64,000 nt of DNA, from positions 35,124-99,123 of the forward strand of contig NZ_CABVPP010000019.1 of assembly GCF_902499075.1 (NCBI RefSeq), read 5' to 3'. A program made the position numbers and the translations under genes. Below the pieces are notes generated by a model. The model saw only the letters and a list, made by a program, of their open reading frames with translations. It was not told the DNA's origin and made no database searches. Origin of the DNA: Burkholderia pseudomultivorans. Its GTDB lineage: Bacteria; Pseudomonadota; Gammaproteobacteria; Burkholderiales; Burkholderiaceae. This document shows positions 9,538 through 18,262 of this stretch, one piece after another. Position 1 is the first letter of the stretch. The number at the start of each line of letters is the position of its first letter.

Positions 9538-10902
9538 TTGCAGACCTCTATCCATACCCCGTCCCGTCCGGAGCCGATTTCCGACGCCCGCCCCGCCACG
9601 CGCGAGCGCTTCTGGCCGGAAGGCTGGTGGAAGCTGATGGAAATCCGCATCGGCATCATTCCGCTGCCTGTCTACTTCATCCTGCTCGCGCTGATCGTCG
9701 GTTTCTCGGTGACGGGCAAGGTGCCCGGCGAAATCTCGATGGCGATCGCGGTGCTCGCGTTCTTCGGCTTCACGTGCGCGGAACTCGGCAAGCGCCTGCC
9801 GCTGCTGCGCAACATCGGCGCGGCCGCGATCTTCGCGACCTTCGTGCCGTCGGCGCTCACGTACTACCACGTGCTGCCGAAGCCGGTGCTGAACCTCACC
9901 GTCGAATTCACGAAGTCGACCAACTTCCTGTACCTGTTCATCGCGTCGATCATCGTCGGCAGCATCCTGAGCATGGATCGCCGCGTGCTGATCCAGGGCT
10001 TCCTGAAGATCTTCGTGCCGCTCGCGGCAGGCTCGGTCGCCGCGGCGATCGTCGGCACGGCCGTCGGTACCGCGCTCGGCCTCGGCGCGCGCCACACGCT
10101 GCTGTACATCGTCGTGCCGATCATGGCCGGCGGCGTCGGCGAAGGCGCGATTCCGCTGTCGATCGGCTATTCGGAACTGATGCACCTGCCGCAGGGCGAG
10201 ATGTTCGCGATGGTGCTGCCGCCGGTGATGCTCGGCAGCCTGACCGCGATCATCCTGTCGGGCGCGCTCGACATGCTCGGCAAGCGCCTGCCGCACCTGA
10301 CCGGCAACGGCCGCCTGCAGGTCGGCGAAAGCGGCGACATGACGCCGGAAAGCGAAGAGCTCCGCGGCCACGTCGACGTGTCGCATATTGCGGGCGCCGG
10401 CATCACGGCGATCACGCTGTACCTCGTCGGCCTGATGGCGCACAAGCTGTTCGGGCTGCCCGCGCCGGTCGCGATGCTGTTCCTCGCGGTGCTCGTGAAG
10501 CTCGCGCGCGCGGTGTCGCCGCCGCTGCAGGAAGGCGCGTTCGTCGTCTACAAGTTCTTCTCGACTGCCGTCACGTATCCGCTGCTGTTCGCGATCGGCG
10601 TCGCGATGACGCCGTGGGACAAGCTGACCGCCGCGTTCACGCTCGTCAACGTCGTGACGATCGTGGCGACGGTCGCGACGCTGATGGGCACCGGTTTCGT
10701 GGTCGGCCGCCTGATGAAGATGTACCCTATCGACACCGCAATCGTGAACGCCTGCCACAGCGGCCAGGGCGGCACCGGCGACGTCGCGATCCTGACCGCC
10801 GCGAACCGGATGCAGCTGATGCCGTTCGCGCAGATCGCGACGCGCATCGGCGGCGCGATCGTCGTCACGGTCACGCTGATCCTGGTCGCCCACTTCGGAT
10901 GA
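9538..10902 (+). CDS. 2-hydroxycarboxylate transporter family protein (CitS/CimH-like citrate or malate carrier)
   Basis: 454-residue inner-membrane carrier with about eleven hydrophobic segments. The two 2HCT reentrant-loop motifs are present: AGGVGEGAIPLSIGYS in the first half and CHSGQGGTGDVAILTAANRMQL in the second. The family moves citrate, malate or lactate with Na+ or H+. The start is a TTG at 9538, supported by AGGAG at 9526-9530 (7-nt spacing); no ATG fits without losing conserved N-terminal sequence. It is followed by a DctB/DctD-like two-component system and preceded by a sigma-54 promoter, so induction by an external dicarboxylate or tricarboxylate is likely. The exact substrate is not determined. 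Confidence 0.92.
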   Translation: MQTSIHTPSRPEPISDARPATRERFWPEGWWKLMEIRIGIIPLPVYFILLALIVGFSVTGKVPGEISMAIAVLAFFGFTCAELGKRLPLLRNIGAAAIFATFVPSALTYYHVLPKPVLNLTVEFTKSTNFLYLFIASIIVGSILSMDRRVLIQGFLKIFVPLAAGSVAAAIVGTAVGTALGLGARHTLLYIVVPIMAGGVGEGAIPLSIGYSELMHLPQGEMFAMVLPPVMLGSLTAIILSGALDMLGKRLPHLTGNGRLQVGESGDMTPESEELRGHVDVSHIAGAGITAITLYLVGLMAHKLFGLPAPVAMLFLAVLVKLARAVSPPLQEGAFVVYKFFSTAVTYPLLFAIGVAMTPWDKLTAAFTLVNVVTIVATVATLMGTGFVVGRLMKMYPIDTAIVNACHSGQGGTGDVAILTAANRMQLMPFAQIATRIGGAIVVTVTLILVAHFG

Positions 10903-11008
10903 CGCGCCGCCGCGCGCACCGTCGCGCCGGCTGCCCCGCACGCGCCGCCGCCGGTCCTGCCGGCGCGCGGCGCGCGTCGTTCCGGCCGGCGAGCACCGGT
11001 TCACGCCG

Positions 11009-12904
11009 ATGCGGGCTTCGATGAGGGCGAACGTGCAGAAGAGCTTCAAGGGAATCCCGTGGTGGGGCTGGGCGTCGGCCGCCGTGCTGTATGTCGGCGT
11101 GGCGGGCGCGGCCGTCGATATCGCGTGGGAGCGCGCGATCGACGCGCTCGAGGAAAACGGCGCGCACCGGCTCGACCTGTATGCGTCGAGCCTGAAGAGC
11201 GAGCTCGGCCGCTTCGAGATCCTGCCCGCACTGGTCGCGCGGCAGGACGGCGTGCGCGCGCTGCTGAAGGCGTCGCCGCACGGCGCGCCCGAACTCGTGC
11301 ACACGGTGAACACCTATCTCGAGGCCGTGAACCGCGACGCGGGCAGCGGCGCGGTCGACGTGATCGACCTGCGCGGCGAGGTGATCGCCGCCAGCAACTG
11401 GAACGAGGCGCTCAGCTTCGTCGGCACGAACGTGTCGTACCGGCCGTACTTCAAGGACGCGCTCGCGCGCGGCAGCGGCCGCTTCTTCGGCATCGGCACC
11501 AATACCGGCGTGCCGGGCGTCTACTTCGCGAGCGCGGTGCGCGACGGCGGCGTGCCGATCGGCGCGGCGGCCGTCAAGGTCAGCGTCGATCCGCTCGAAT
11601 CGGCGTGGCGCGCGCCGGGCGTCGCCGCGATGGTCGTCGACGGCAACGGCGTGGTCGTGATCTCGACCGAACCCGCGTGGAAATTCACCGCGCTGCGCCC
11701 GATCACCGCGCAGCAGCAGCGCGACATCCAGGCGTCGCGCCAGTACGCGGGCCGCACCGTCGACGCGCTGCCGTACCGCCGCATCGGCGACCGCAGCGCC
11801 GCCGCGTGGTTCGGCACGTTCCCCGATCCGCGCCGCGCGGGGCGGGCGACGCGCTACCTGGTGATGTCGCGTCCCGCGCCGCAGGCGGGCGATTCGCTGA
11901 TGGTGCTGCTCGACATCGCGGGCGCACGGCGCCAGCAGCAGACGGCGTTCGTGTTCGTCACCGGCGCGTTCCTGATCGCCGCGCTGCTGGCCGGCTATGC
12001 GATCCAGCGCCGCCGCGCGATCGCGGCACGGCTGAGCGCGCAGGACGCGCTGCGCCGCGCGAACGACCGGCTCGAACTGACCGTCGCGCAGCGCACGGCC
12101 GCGTTGACGGCCGCGAACGAACGGATGCAGCGCGAGATCGTCGAACGCGAGCGCACCGAGCAGCGGCTGCGCGATTCGCAGCAGGAAGTCGTGCACGCGG
12201 GCAAGCTCGCGGTGCTCGGGCAGATGGCCGCAGGCCTCACGCACGAGCTGAACCAGCCGCTGGTCGCGATCCGCACGCTGTGCGACAACGCGCGCACCTT
12301 CTTCGAGCGCGGCCAGCCGGCACCGGCCTACGCGAATCTCGAACGGATCGGCAAGCTCGTCGACAGCATGGCCGTGCTCACCGGCGAACTGAAGACCTTC
12401 GCGCGCAAGCCCGACGTCGAGCGCGTCGCGGTGTCGCTCGCGGAGGCCGTCGCGCATGCGCGGCTGATCTACGACGCGCGGATCCGCGACGAAGGCGTGC
12501 AGCTCGACGTGAACATTCCGGCCGGCACGACGGTCTCCGCCGAATCGAGCCAGTTGCAGCAGGTGATCGTGAACCTGCTCGGCAACGCACTCGACGCGGT
12601 GCACGACGCGCCGGTGCGGCGGATCGTCATCGACGCCGCCGTTGACGAAGCTCACGGCCGCGTGCGCTTCACGATCGCCGACAGCGGCGCCGGCATCGCG
12701 CCCGACGTGCTGCCGCACCTGTTCGAGCCGTTCGTCACGACCAAGCCGCGCGGCCAGGGCCTCGGGCTCGGTCTCGCGATCACGTCGCGGATCGTCGAGG
12801 GGTTCGGCGCGAAGATCGCCGCGACCAACCGCGACGGCGGCGGCGCGCAGTTCAGTATCGAATTCGCGGCGGCCACGCCGCAAAGGACAGAACATGGAAG
12901 ATGA
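11009..12904 (+). CDS. DctB-like sensor histidine kinase
   Basis: 631-residue membrane sensor. One transmembrane helix lies near residues 17-37. A periplasmic dCache-type ligand-binding region follows to about 305, with DALARGSGRFFGIGTNTGVPGVYFA as the hallmark. A second helix lies near 311-335, followed by a coiled coil, a DHp domain with GLTHELNQP (phospho-accepting His412) and a HATPase domain (NLLGNALDA, DSGAGI, GLGLGLAI). It resembles C4-dicarboxylate sensor DctB. It overlaps the regulator gene by 11 bp. The likely signal is the carboxylate carried by the upstream transporter. An alternative start is the ATG at 11021. Confidence 0.92.
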   Translation: MRASMRANVQKSFKGIPWWGWASAAVLYVGVAGAAVDIAWERAIDALEENGAHRLDLYASSLKSELGRFEILPALVARQDGVRALLKASPHGAPELVHTVNTYLEAVNRDAGSGAVDVIDLRGEVIAASNWNEALSFVGTNVSYRPYFKDALARGSGRFFGIGTNTGVPGVYFASAVRDGGVPIGAAAVKVSVDPLESAWRAPGVAAMVVDGNGVVVISTEPAWKFTALRPITAQQQRDIQASRQYAGRTVDALPYRRIGDRSAAAWFGTFPDPRRAGRATRYLVMSRPAPQAGDSLMVLLDIAGARRQQQTAFVFVTGAFLIAALLAGYAIQRRRAIAARLSAQDALRRANDRLELTVAQRTAALTAANERMQREIVERERTEQRLRDSQQEVVHAGKLAVLGQMAAGLTHELNQPLVAIRTLCDNARTFFERGQPAPAYANLERIGKLVDSMAVLTGELKTFARKPDVERVAVSLAEAVAHARLIYDARIRDEGVQLDVNIPAGTTVSAESSQLQQVIVNLLGNALDAVHDAPVRRIVIDAAVDEAHGRVRFTIADSGAGIAPDVLPHLFEPFVTTKPRGQGLGLGLAITSRIVEGFGAKIAATNRDGGGAQFSIEFAAATPQRTEHGR

Positions 12905-14255
12905 AATCCGCGTGCTGGTCGTCGAGGACGATGAAAACGTCCGGATCGGCGTCGAGCAGGCTGTCGCGCTCGCCGGGTTTCCGGTCGACGCATACGCATC
13001 GGCCGCCGACGCGCTCGCGCAGGTCGCGCCAGGCGCGCCGGTCGTGATCGTGTCGGACGTGCGGATGCCCGGCATCGACGGGCTGCAGCTGCTCGAACGC
13101 GTGATGGCCGTCGATGCGCAGATCCCGGTCGTGCTGATCAGCGGCCACGCGGACATCTCGACGGCGGTCGGCGCGATGCAGGTCGGTGCCTACGACTTCA
13201 TCGAGAAGCCGTTTTCGTCGGACCTGATCGCGGGCCGCGTCGCGCGCGCGGTCGAGAAGCGCCGCCTCACGCTCGAGGTGCAGGGGCTGCGCGCGGTGCT
13301 GAACAACTGGCAGGGCATCGAGGCGTTCGTGCTCGGCAAGTCGCCCGCGATGGCCGACGTGCGCAAGAAGATCCTGCGCCTCGCCGATACGTCGGTGTCG
13401 GTGCTGATCACCGGCGAGACCGGCACCGGCAAGGAGCTGATCGCGCGCAGCCTGCACGATTTCGGCAGCCGGCGCGATGCGCATTTCGTCGCGCTGAACT
13501 GCGGCGGGCTGCCCGAGCAGATCTTCGAGAGCGAGCTGTTCGGCCACGAGGCCGGCGCGTTCACCGGCGCGATCAAGAAGCGGATCGGCAAGATCGAATG
13601 GGCGCACGGCGGCACGCTGTTTCTCGACGAGATCGAGACGATGCCGATCCCGCTGCAGATCAAGATGCTGCGCGTGCTGCAGGAACGCGTGGTCGAGCGG
13701 CTCGGCGCGAACGAGCTGATTCCGGTCGACTGCCGCGTGATCGCCGCGTCGAAGGCCGATCTCGCCGAACTCGCGGCCGACGGCCGGTTCCGCGCCGACC
13801 TGCTGTACCGCCTGAACGTCGCGCAGATCGAACTGCCGCCGCTGCGCGAGCGCCGCGAGGACGTGCCGCTGCTGTTCGAGCATTTCGTGCTCGCGGCGGC
13901 GCGGCGCTTCGGCCAGCCGGCGCCGGTCGTGTCCGCTGCCCAGGTGTCCGAACTGATGACGCACGCGTGGCCCGGCAACGTGCGCGAGCTGCAGAACGTC
14001 GCGGATCGCTTCGTGCTCGGCCTGACCGGCGACAGCCTGCTGTCGGCCGGCGGCCCGAGCGCGGCGGGAAGCACGCTCGCGGAGCAGCTCGCGTATTTCG
14101 AGCGCATGCTGATCGAGGACATGCTGCGGCGTCACCACGGCAACGTCGCGGACGCGAGCGTCGCGCTCGGGATGCCGAAGAAAACGCTCTATCACAAGCT
14201 GCGCAACCTCCGGATTCCCGCGCGCGGCGACGCGGCGGCCGATGGCGGCGAATGA
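12894..14255 (+). CDS. DctD-like NtrC-family response regulator
   Basis: 453-residue sigma-54-dependent activator. The receiver domain has phospho-accepting Asp55 in SDVRMPG and Lys in EKPF. The AAA+ domain has Walker A GETGTGK (about 174-180), a perfect GAFTGA loop (about 221-226) for contacting RpoN, Walker B LFLDEIE and RADLLYRLNV. The C-terminus carries a Fis-type helix-turn-helix (NVADASVALGMPKKTLYHKLRN). The ATG at 12894 overlaps the kinase gene. It is expected to bind the twin dyads at 9333-9379 and activate the promoter at 9462. Confidence 0.94.
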   Translation: MEDEIRVLVVEDDENVRIGVEQAVALAGFPVDAYASAADALAQVAPGAPVVIVSDVRMPGIDGLQLLERVMAVDAQIPVVLISGHADISTAVGAMQVGAYDFIEKPFSSDLIAGRVARAVEKRRLTLEVQGLRAVLNNWQGIEAFVLGKSPAMADVRKKILRLADTSVSVLITGETGTGKELIARSLHDFGSRRDAHFVALNCGGLPEQIFESELFGHEAGAFTGAIKKRIGKIEWAHGGTLFLDEIETMPIPLQIKMLRVLQERVVERLGANELIPVDCRVIAASKADLAELAADGRFRADLLYRLNVAQIELPPLRERREDVPLLFEHFVLAAARRFGQPAPVVSAAQVSELMTHAWPGNVRELQNVADRFVLGLTGDSLLSAGGPSAAGSTLAEQLAYFERMLIEDMLRRHHGNVADASVALGMPKKTLYHKLRNLRIPARGDAAADGGE

Positions 14256-14277
14256 CGCGAACGAGGACCGCACCGGC

Positions 14278-14607
14278 ATGGATCGCATCGAAATCACCGA
14301 GCAGGACCGCATCGACGGCTACCTGATCCGCGGCGTCACGCGCGCGCAGAAAACCTTTCGCCCGAGCGACTGGCCCGAGCGCCTCGCGGGCGTCATCACG
14401 CTGTTCGTCGGCGAACGGCGGCCCGGCCATCCGGGTGCGCTCACGCGGCTGGCGATGCCGGTCGTCGCGGGCGGCGTCAAATGCCTGTTCGTGTCGGGCG
14501 AGCTGCGCAGCGTGTGCGCGGACGCGTTCGACTTCGCGATGCAGTTCGCGGCGGACAACGATCTGCCTGTCGAGGTTCGGACGGCGCCGGTGTTGGCGGT
14601 GCGGTGA
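14278..14607 (+). CDS. DUF3579 domain protein
   Basis: Small protein of about 109 residues. The segment GVTRAQKTFRPSDWPERLAGVITLF, followed by MPVVAGGVKCLFVSGELR and FAADNDLPVEV, matches the beta-proteobacterial DUF3579 family, whose function is unknown. An upstream in-frame ATG at 14242 would add 12 residues and overlap the regulator gene. GAGGA at 14263-14267 favours 14278, though the 10-nt spacing is long. It is probably read through from the two-component operon. Confidence 0.8.
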   Translation: MDRIEITEQDRIDGYLIRGVTRAQKTFRPSDWPERLAGVITLFVGERRPGHPGALTRLAMPVVAGGVKCLFVSGELRSVCADAFDFAMQFAADNDLPVEVRTAPVLAVR

Positions 14608-14670
14608 TTCATGCGAAACGCGGCATAACGATCGCGCGGTATTTCATCCGTTATCGGTAGGACCGATTGG

Positions 14671-14979
14671 TCAGGTCACGTAGGTGGCGAGATGAAACAG
14701 AATCGCCAACAGGGTCACGACGACGAACGTGATGCACCATTTGCGTAATGACCAACGTCTGTAGGCGATAGCATTGAGCACTGCACACGCGATCGATGGC
14801 CATAGAAGAATGAAGAGCATCGTTGCGACCAAGCCAGCGTGGGATGCGCAGGATTCGCCGCAACCGACTGCCGGGCGTGACGGCTTGGCCCAGTCCTGGC
14901 GGTTGAAAACATAGAACGATGCGCCCGTCACGAGAAGTCCCCATACGAAGCCTAGAACGGCGAAAGCCATACGCTTCAT
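14671..14979 (-). CDS. Small three-helix membrane protein, candidate immunity protein for Tae4
   Basis: 102-residue hydrophobic protein with three predicted membrane segments (about residues 4-23, 46-68 and 78-100) and a short loop containing CGESCASH. I recognise no family. The ATG at 14979 overlaps the toxin gene stop as ATGA, so the two genes are coupled, the usual order for effector then immunity. Known Tae4 antidotes (Tai4) are small periplasmic proteins with a cleavable signal. This one looks like an integral membrane protein, so it would be a different class or have another role. Base composition is visibly lower in GC than the flanking chromosome. Confidence 0.6.
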   Translation of the reverse strand: MKRMAFAVLGFVWGLLVTGASFYVFNRQDWAKPSRPAVGCGESCASHAGLVATMLFILLWPSIACAVLNAIAYRRWSLRKWCITFVVVTLLAILFHLATYVT

Positions 14980-15611
14980 CTCACTTCCCAAAACAAAATC
15001 TCTTTGGATGCCGCCAAGTCTGATATCCAGTTCTCGTTGCCGCCGGGACGAAACCAGGACCGTAGGTCCGGCATCGTTCGTCTACCCACACGAAACCGCC
15101 AGAACGACGCAAAGGACGGCGTAAGCGTGTCTTTGTTCCATAGGTCAATATGACCGCCGCTCAGTGCATCGCGGGAATCTCCCTCCTGACGCCAATATCC
15201 GAAGAAATAGATGATACCGGTTCGGCCGTCGATTTTTTCCTGCCAATCCTGACCAGTAATGTTTTCAGGTTTGCCAAGCCCAAGGAACGGGCGAAGCTTG
15301 AGCCACTCAGCCAGTTCGTAAGCGCGCGTCGCAGTCGCTTTTCCGCCGAGTATCAGGCGGCCCAATGTCCTCTTGCCGGGCATCGGCTTCAGCACGTTTT
15401 GAGAAAACGACTTCATGTCGCTTCCGATGCGATGAAAGGTGACGCTCATGCGAATGGCGCATTGATTCTTATATTCTCCGGTGGGGTCATCGTAGGGGTC
15501 ATTCTTCGGGTACGCGTCCCAAAGCGCTTGAAAGGACAGGGCTTGTAGTTGTACGGATCGCTTTGAATTTGGTGTGTCATTTGTGCGAACCTTCGTAGGA
15601 CGATTAGACAC
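14976..15611 (-). CDS. tae4: Type VI secretion amidase effector Tae4
   Basis: 211-residue protein with both catalytic elements of the Tae4 peptidoglycan amidase family: the nucleophile in NQCAIRMSV (Cys51) and the histidine in SGGHIDLWN (His154). Tae4 enzymes cleave the D-iGlu to mDAP bond of peptide stems in rival cells after T6SS delivery. There is no signal peptide, as expected for T6SS cargo. The start is a GTG at 15611 with GGAG 6 nt upstream, overlapping the PAAR gene by 8 bp. The gene sits between a PAAR tip protein and a small membrane protein in a lower-GC island, consistent with horizontal acquisition. Confidence 0.88.
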   Translation of the reverse strand: MSNRPTKVRTNDTPNSKRSVQLQALSFQALWDAYPKNDPYDDPTGEYKNQCAIRMSVTFHRIGSDMKSFSQNVLKPMPGKRTLGRLILGGKATATRAYELAEWLKLRPFLGLGKPENITGQDWQEKIDGRTGIIYFFGYWRQEGDSRDALSGGHIDLWNKDTLTPSFASFWRFRVGRRTMPDLRSWFRPGGNENWISDLAASKEILFWEVR

Positions 15612-16185
15612 GGTTTACTCCGCTATGCTCTTTAGCGATGACTTCGTCACCCCAGTAAACGGTGTAGTTGTGTGATTCGTCGCCAGTGTTGACACGCGGT
15701 AACGTGCCTCGTGCATCGAGTACGCCAGAATAGACGCGACCGTCTACCGTCTCAATGTAATAGGGGTAATTCTCCCAGCCGCCGGAAATACTATCGCGAG
15801 TCGCCGCTTCGATTTGTTCGTCAAATGCACCTTTCTTCAACGACACGACTCCGTCCGTTGACGTGCGGCTCGAAACGACCTCGCCGAGACCCTCGAGCCG
15901 ATCGTCGCACCACGCTTCACCAGCAAGTACCGCGACGATGCTCGGCGGAGTCGAGCAGCCGCACAGGACAATATCGTGCTCCAGGGCGACCTCTCCCTGA
16001 AACCTGAGCCGATACAGACCACCGGCCTTCGCAATGATGCCGGTGGTTTTACACGCGGCGCAGAACGCTTGACCACCAATCAACACCGCTTGATGGCCAT
16101 GTACCAGAAGCCGTGGTCCGCCGTATGGAGCAATCGTTCCGCCACTGGAAAGACCATCGCCAACAACCGCAATTCTTCTATTCAT
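15604..16185 (-). CDS. PAAR-domain T6SS spike-tip protein with C-terminal extension
   Basis: 193-residue protein. The PAAR domain occupies about residues 1-88: VVGDGLSSGG, then GHQAVLIGGQAFCAAC and EHDIVLCGCSTPP, with Cys42, Cys45, Cys75 and Cys77 able to hold the zinc of the spike tip. Residues 125-193 form a tail, YYIETVDGRVYSGVLDARG followed by VNTGDESHNYTVYWGDEVI, of a type seen behind many Burkholderia PAAR and VgrG proteins, probably an adaptor surface. It overlaps tae4 and probably loads the Tae4 toxin onto VgrG. No toxin domain is fused. No other T6SS genes occur in the window. Confidence 0.85.
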   Translation of the reverse strand: MNRRIAVVGDGLSSGGTIAPYGGPRLLVHGHQAVLIGGQAFCAACKTTGIIAKAGGLYRLRFQGEVALEHDIVLCGCSTPPSIVAVLAGEAWCDDRLEGLGEVVSSRTSTDGVVSLKKGAFDEQIEAATRDSISGGWENYPYYIETVDGRVYSGVLDARGTLPRVNTGDESHNYTVYWGDEVIAKEHSGVNRV

Positions 16186-16752
16186 TGCCGCCCCCGTGGA
16201 AAGCCGTAATCGTAACGCGGCTGCGCGACTGTATATCTCAATAATATTCGGATGTCTTAATTATCAAAACTTGGTCGCCGCCAATTTTCTGGCGGGAAGC
16301 GACCGTCTGCTTCATTGACGTGCGGTGCTGTATTGCCCCATGCGTCCATCAACGCAACGCGCGATCGATCATGCGATCGGCGCGCCCTCGGAAAGCAAAG
16401 CGCTCCTGACGCTTGGCCCAGCAATGATCCCCTTTGTGCTCACTTGGCCGCGTTAAATGACAGGCCCACGTCGTGCCGATCTCTGGAGCACCACGACGCC
16501 CGCCCGATCAAATTCCACGTCCGCACTGTCGCCGTTGCGGCTGGCCATCCGGTCGACGCCGCCTTTACATGGAACAGATGAACGTCGGCACGCCGATGGC
16601 CGTAAGCCGATCGCCTGCCCTCTTGCTCCGACAAGGCTTTCCGCCCGATCCATCAATAAAATTGATCGCGACGATGAAAATTATGCGTTTTGCTTGCAGC
16701 TCGCCCTGAGGCATAGTTGCGTCGTGTTGACGCACCTTTGAGTCTTTCAGTC
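16186..16752. other. Gene-free stretch between PAAR cassette and hydrolase
   Basis: No convincing gene. Short frames of 60-95 codons occur on both strands but lack a good ribosome binding site or recognisable motifs. An AT-rich patch at 16240-16270 probably holds the promoter of the PAAR-tae4 operon, with TTGATA (complement of 16262-16267) and TATTAT (complement of 16241-16246) spaced 15 bp. The rest may be remnant sequence from the island junction. Confidence 0.45.
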
Positions 16753-17607
16753 ATGAACATGCGAATCGAGCCTTCGGTGCTCGCGAATCCGGACCTGCAA
16801 TTTGCGACGTTGTCGTCGGGCATCAGCCTGCCGTATGTCGAGCGGGGCGGCGGCGCGCCGATGGTGTTCGTTCATGGTTCGCTGTGCGATTACCGCTACT
16901 GGGATCCGCAGCTCGCCGCACTGTCGGCCCACTACCGCTGCATCGCGCCGAGCCTCAGCCACTACTGGCCGGCCATCGAAGCGGGCATCCAGGACGAGTT
17001 CGGCTGGCAGAACCACGTCGACGAGCTCGCCGAATTCATCGACGCGCTCGATCTCGGCCCCGTCCATCTCGTCGGCCATTCGCGCGGCGGCAGCGTGGCC
17101 TTCAATGTCGCGCGCCAGCATCCGCACCTCGTCGAATCGCTGACGCTCGCCGATCCGGGCGGCCCGCTGCAACGCGACGGCGTGCGAGAAGAGGCCAAGC
17201 TGCCGGCGGCCGCCATGGCGCTGCGCACGAAGGCGGTGGAGCTGATCGGCGGCGGCAGCGTCGAGGCGGGCCTCGAAATGTTCGTCGATTCGGTGAGCCT
17301 GCCCGGCGCGTGGAAGAAGAGCACGTCGCGCTTCCGCACGATGGCGATCGACAACGCCAGCACGCTGCCGAAGCAGCTGCGCGATCCGCTGCCCGCGTAT
17401 TCGGCGAGCACCGCGGCCGATATCGCCTGCCGTACGCTGCTGATCGACGGCCAGCGCAGCCCGAAGATGTTCCGCAACAACGTCGAGACGCTTGCGCAGT
17501 GGATCGGTAACGCGCAACGGCAGACCGTCGCTGGCGCATCGCACGGGATGAACGCGGCAAGCCCCGCCGTGTTCAATCGCTACGTGCACGAGTTCGTCGC
17601 GGCGTAA
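16753..17607 (+). CDS. Alpha/beta-fold hydrolase
   Basis: 284-residue protein of the alpha/beta hydrolase superfamily. The oxyanion-hole segment is MVFVHGSLCDYRYW, the nucleophile elbow is GHSRGG, the acid is expected near LLIDGQRSP and the catalytic His in AGASHGMN. There is no signal peptide. The substrate is unknown; esterase, epoxide-hydrolase-like and lactonase activities are all possible. It appears monocistronic and converges on the PACE efflux gene. Confidence 0.85.
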   Translation: MNMRIEPSVLANPDLQFATLSSGISLPYVERGGGAPMVFVHGSLCDYRYWDPQLAALSAHYRCIAPSLSHYWPAIEAGIQDEFGWQNHVDELAEFIDALDLGPVHLVGHSRGGSVAFNVARQHPHLVESLTLADPGGPLQRDGVREEAKLPAAAMALRTKAVELIGGGSVEAGLEMFVDSVSLPGAWKKSTSRFRTMAIDNASTLPKQLRDPLPAYSASTAADIACRTLLIDGQRSPKMFRNNVETLAQWIGNAQRQTVAGASHGMNAASPAVFNRYVHEFVAA

Positions 17608-17722
17608 GTGCCGTCGCGCGACGCGGCTTCAGGGCCGCCGTCGCCGTCATCTGTCCGGTCACGATGCGGGCGCCGCCCGCATCGCCGGCACATCCGCTCC
17701 GTCACGCACGCTGCGCGCGGCA

Positions 17723-18163
17723 TCAGGCCGCCGGCTTCGCGTTGCGCGTCACCGCATCCGGCAGGCCGAACACGCAATCGAACGACCAGTTGTACACGAA
17801 CGTGAAGATCGGGAAGAACACGATCAGCACCGCGTCGAACAGGAACGCCTGCAGCAGCGATACGTCGAGCCACCATGCGATCAGCGGAATCAGGAAGGTC
17901 ACGAGCGCGACCTGGAATCCGATCGCATGCACGACGCGGCGGCCGACCGTGCGCGTCGTCGCCGCGCGGCGCCGCTCCCACGCCTCGAACGCGAGGTTGT
18001 ACAGGAAATTGACGGTGACGCCCGTTGTCGAGATCATCACGCCGAGCAGGCCGCTCGTCTCTGCGCTCGCGCCGCTCAGCGCGCCGAGCACCGTCGACGC
18101 GATCAGGATGCCGAGCGCCTCGAACATCACGACGTAAACTACGCGTCTCTTCCAGCCCTGCAT
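17723..18163 (-). CDS. PACE-family efflux transporter (AceI-like)
   Basis: 146-residue protein with four hydrophobic segments forming two bacterial transmembrane pair repeats, the architecture of the proteobacterial antimicrobial compound efflux family. The acidic residue in the first helix (FEALGI) corresponds to the conserved Glu used for proton-coupled export in AceI. The second repeat has FNW-like FVYNWSFD. Family members export biguanides such as chlorhexidine and short diamines. The start at 18163 faces a LysR gene 100 bp away, the same divergent layout as aceI-aceR. An ATG 20 codons upstream is less likely. Confidence 0.88.
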   Translation of the reverse strand: MQGWKRRVVYVVMFEALGILIASTVLGALSGASAETSGLLGVMISTTGVTVNFLYNLAFEAWERRRAATTRTVGRRVVHAIGFQVALVTFLIPLIAWWLDVSLLQAFLFDAVLIVFFPIFTFVYNWSFDCVFGLPDAVTRNAKPAA

Positions 18164-18262
18164 GAATCGCTCCCTTCGAATCGAACAAGGTGGCGAGACT
18201 AGCAGCGGGTCCCGTGCCCGCAAAAGTCAGGTGCTTTCAATTTTTCTGACAGGAGGCATCGC

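Noticed and set aside
16315-16741. Several 60-95 codon frames between the PAAR gene and the hydrolase gene
   Set aside because: No ribosome binding sites, motifs or codon bias; mutually overlapping on both strands.
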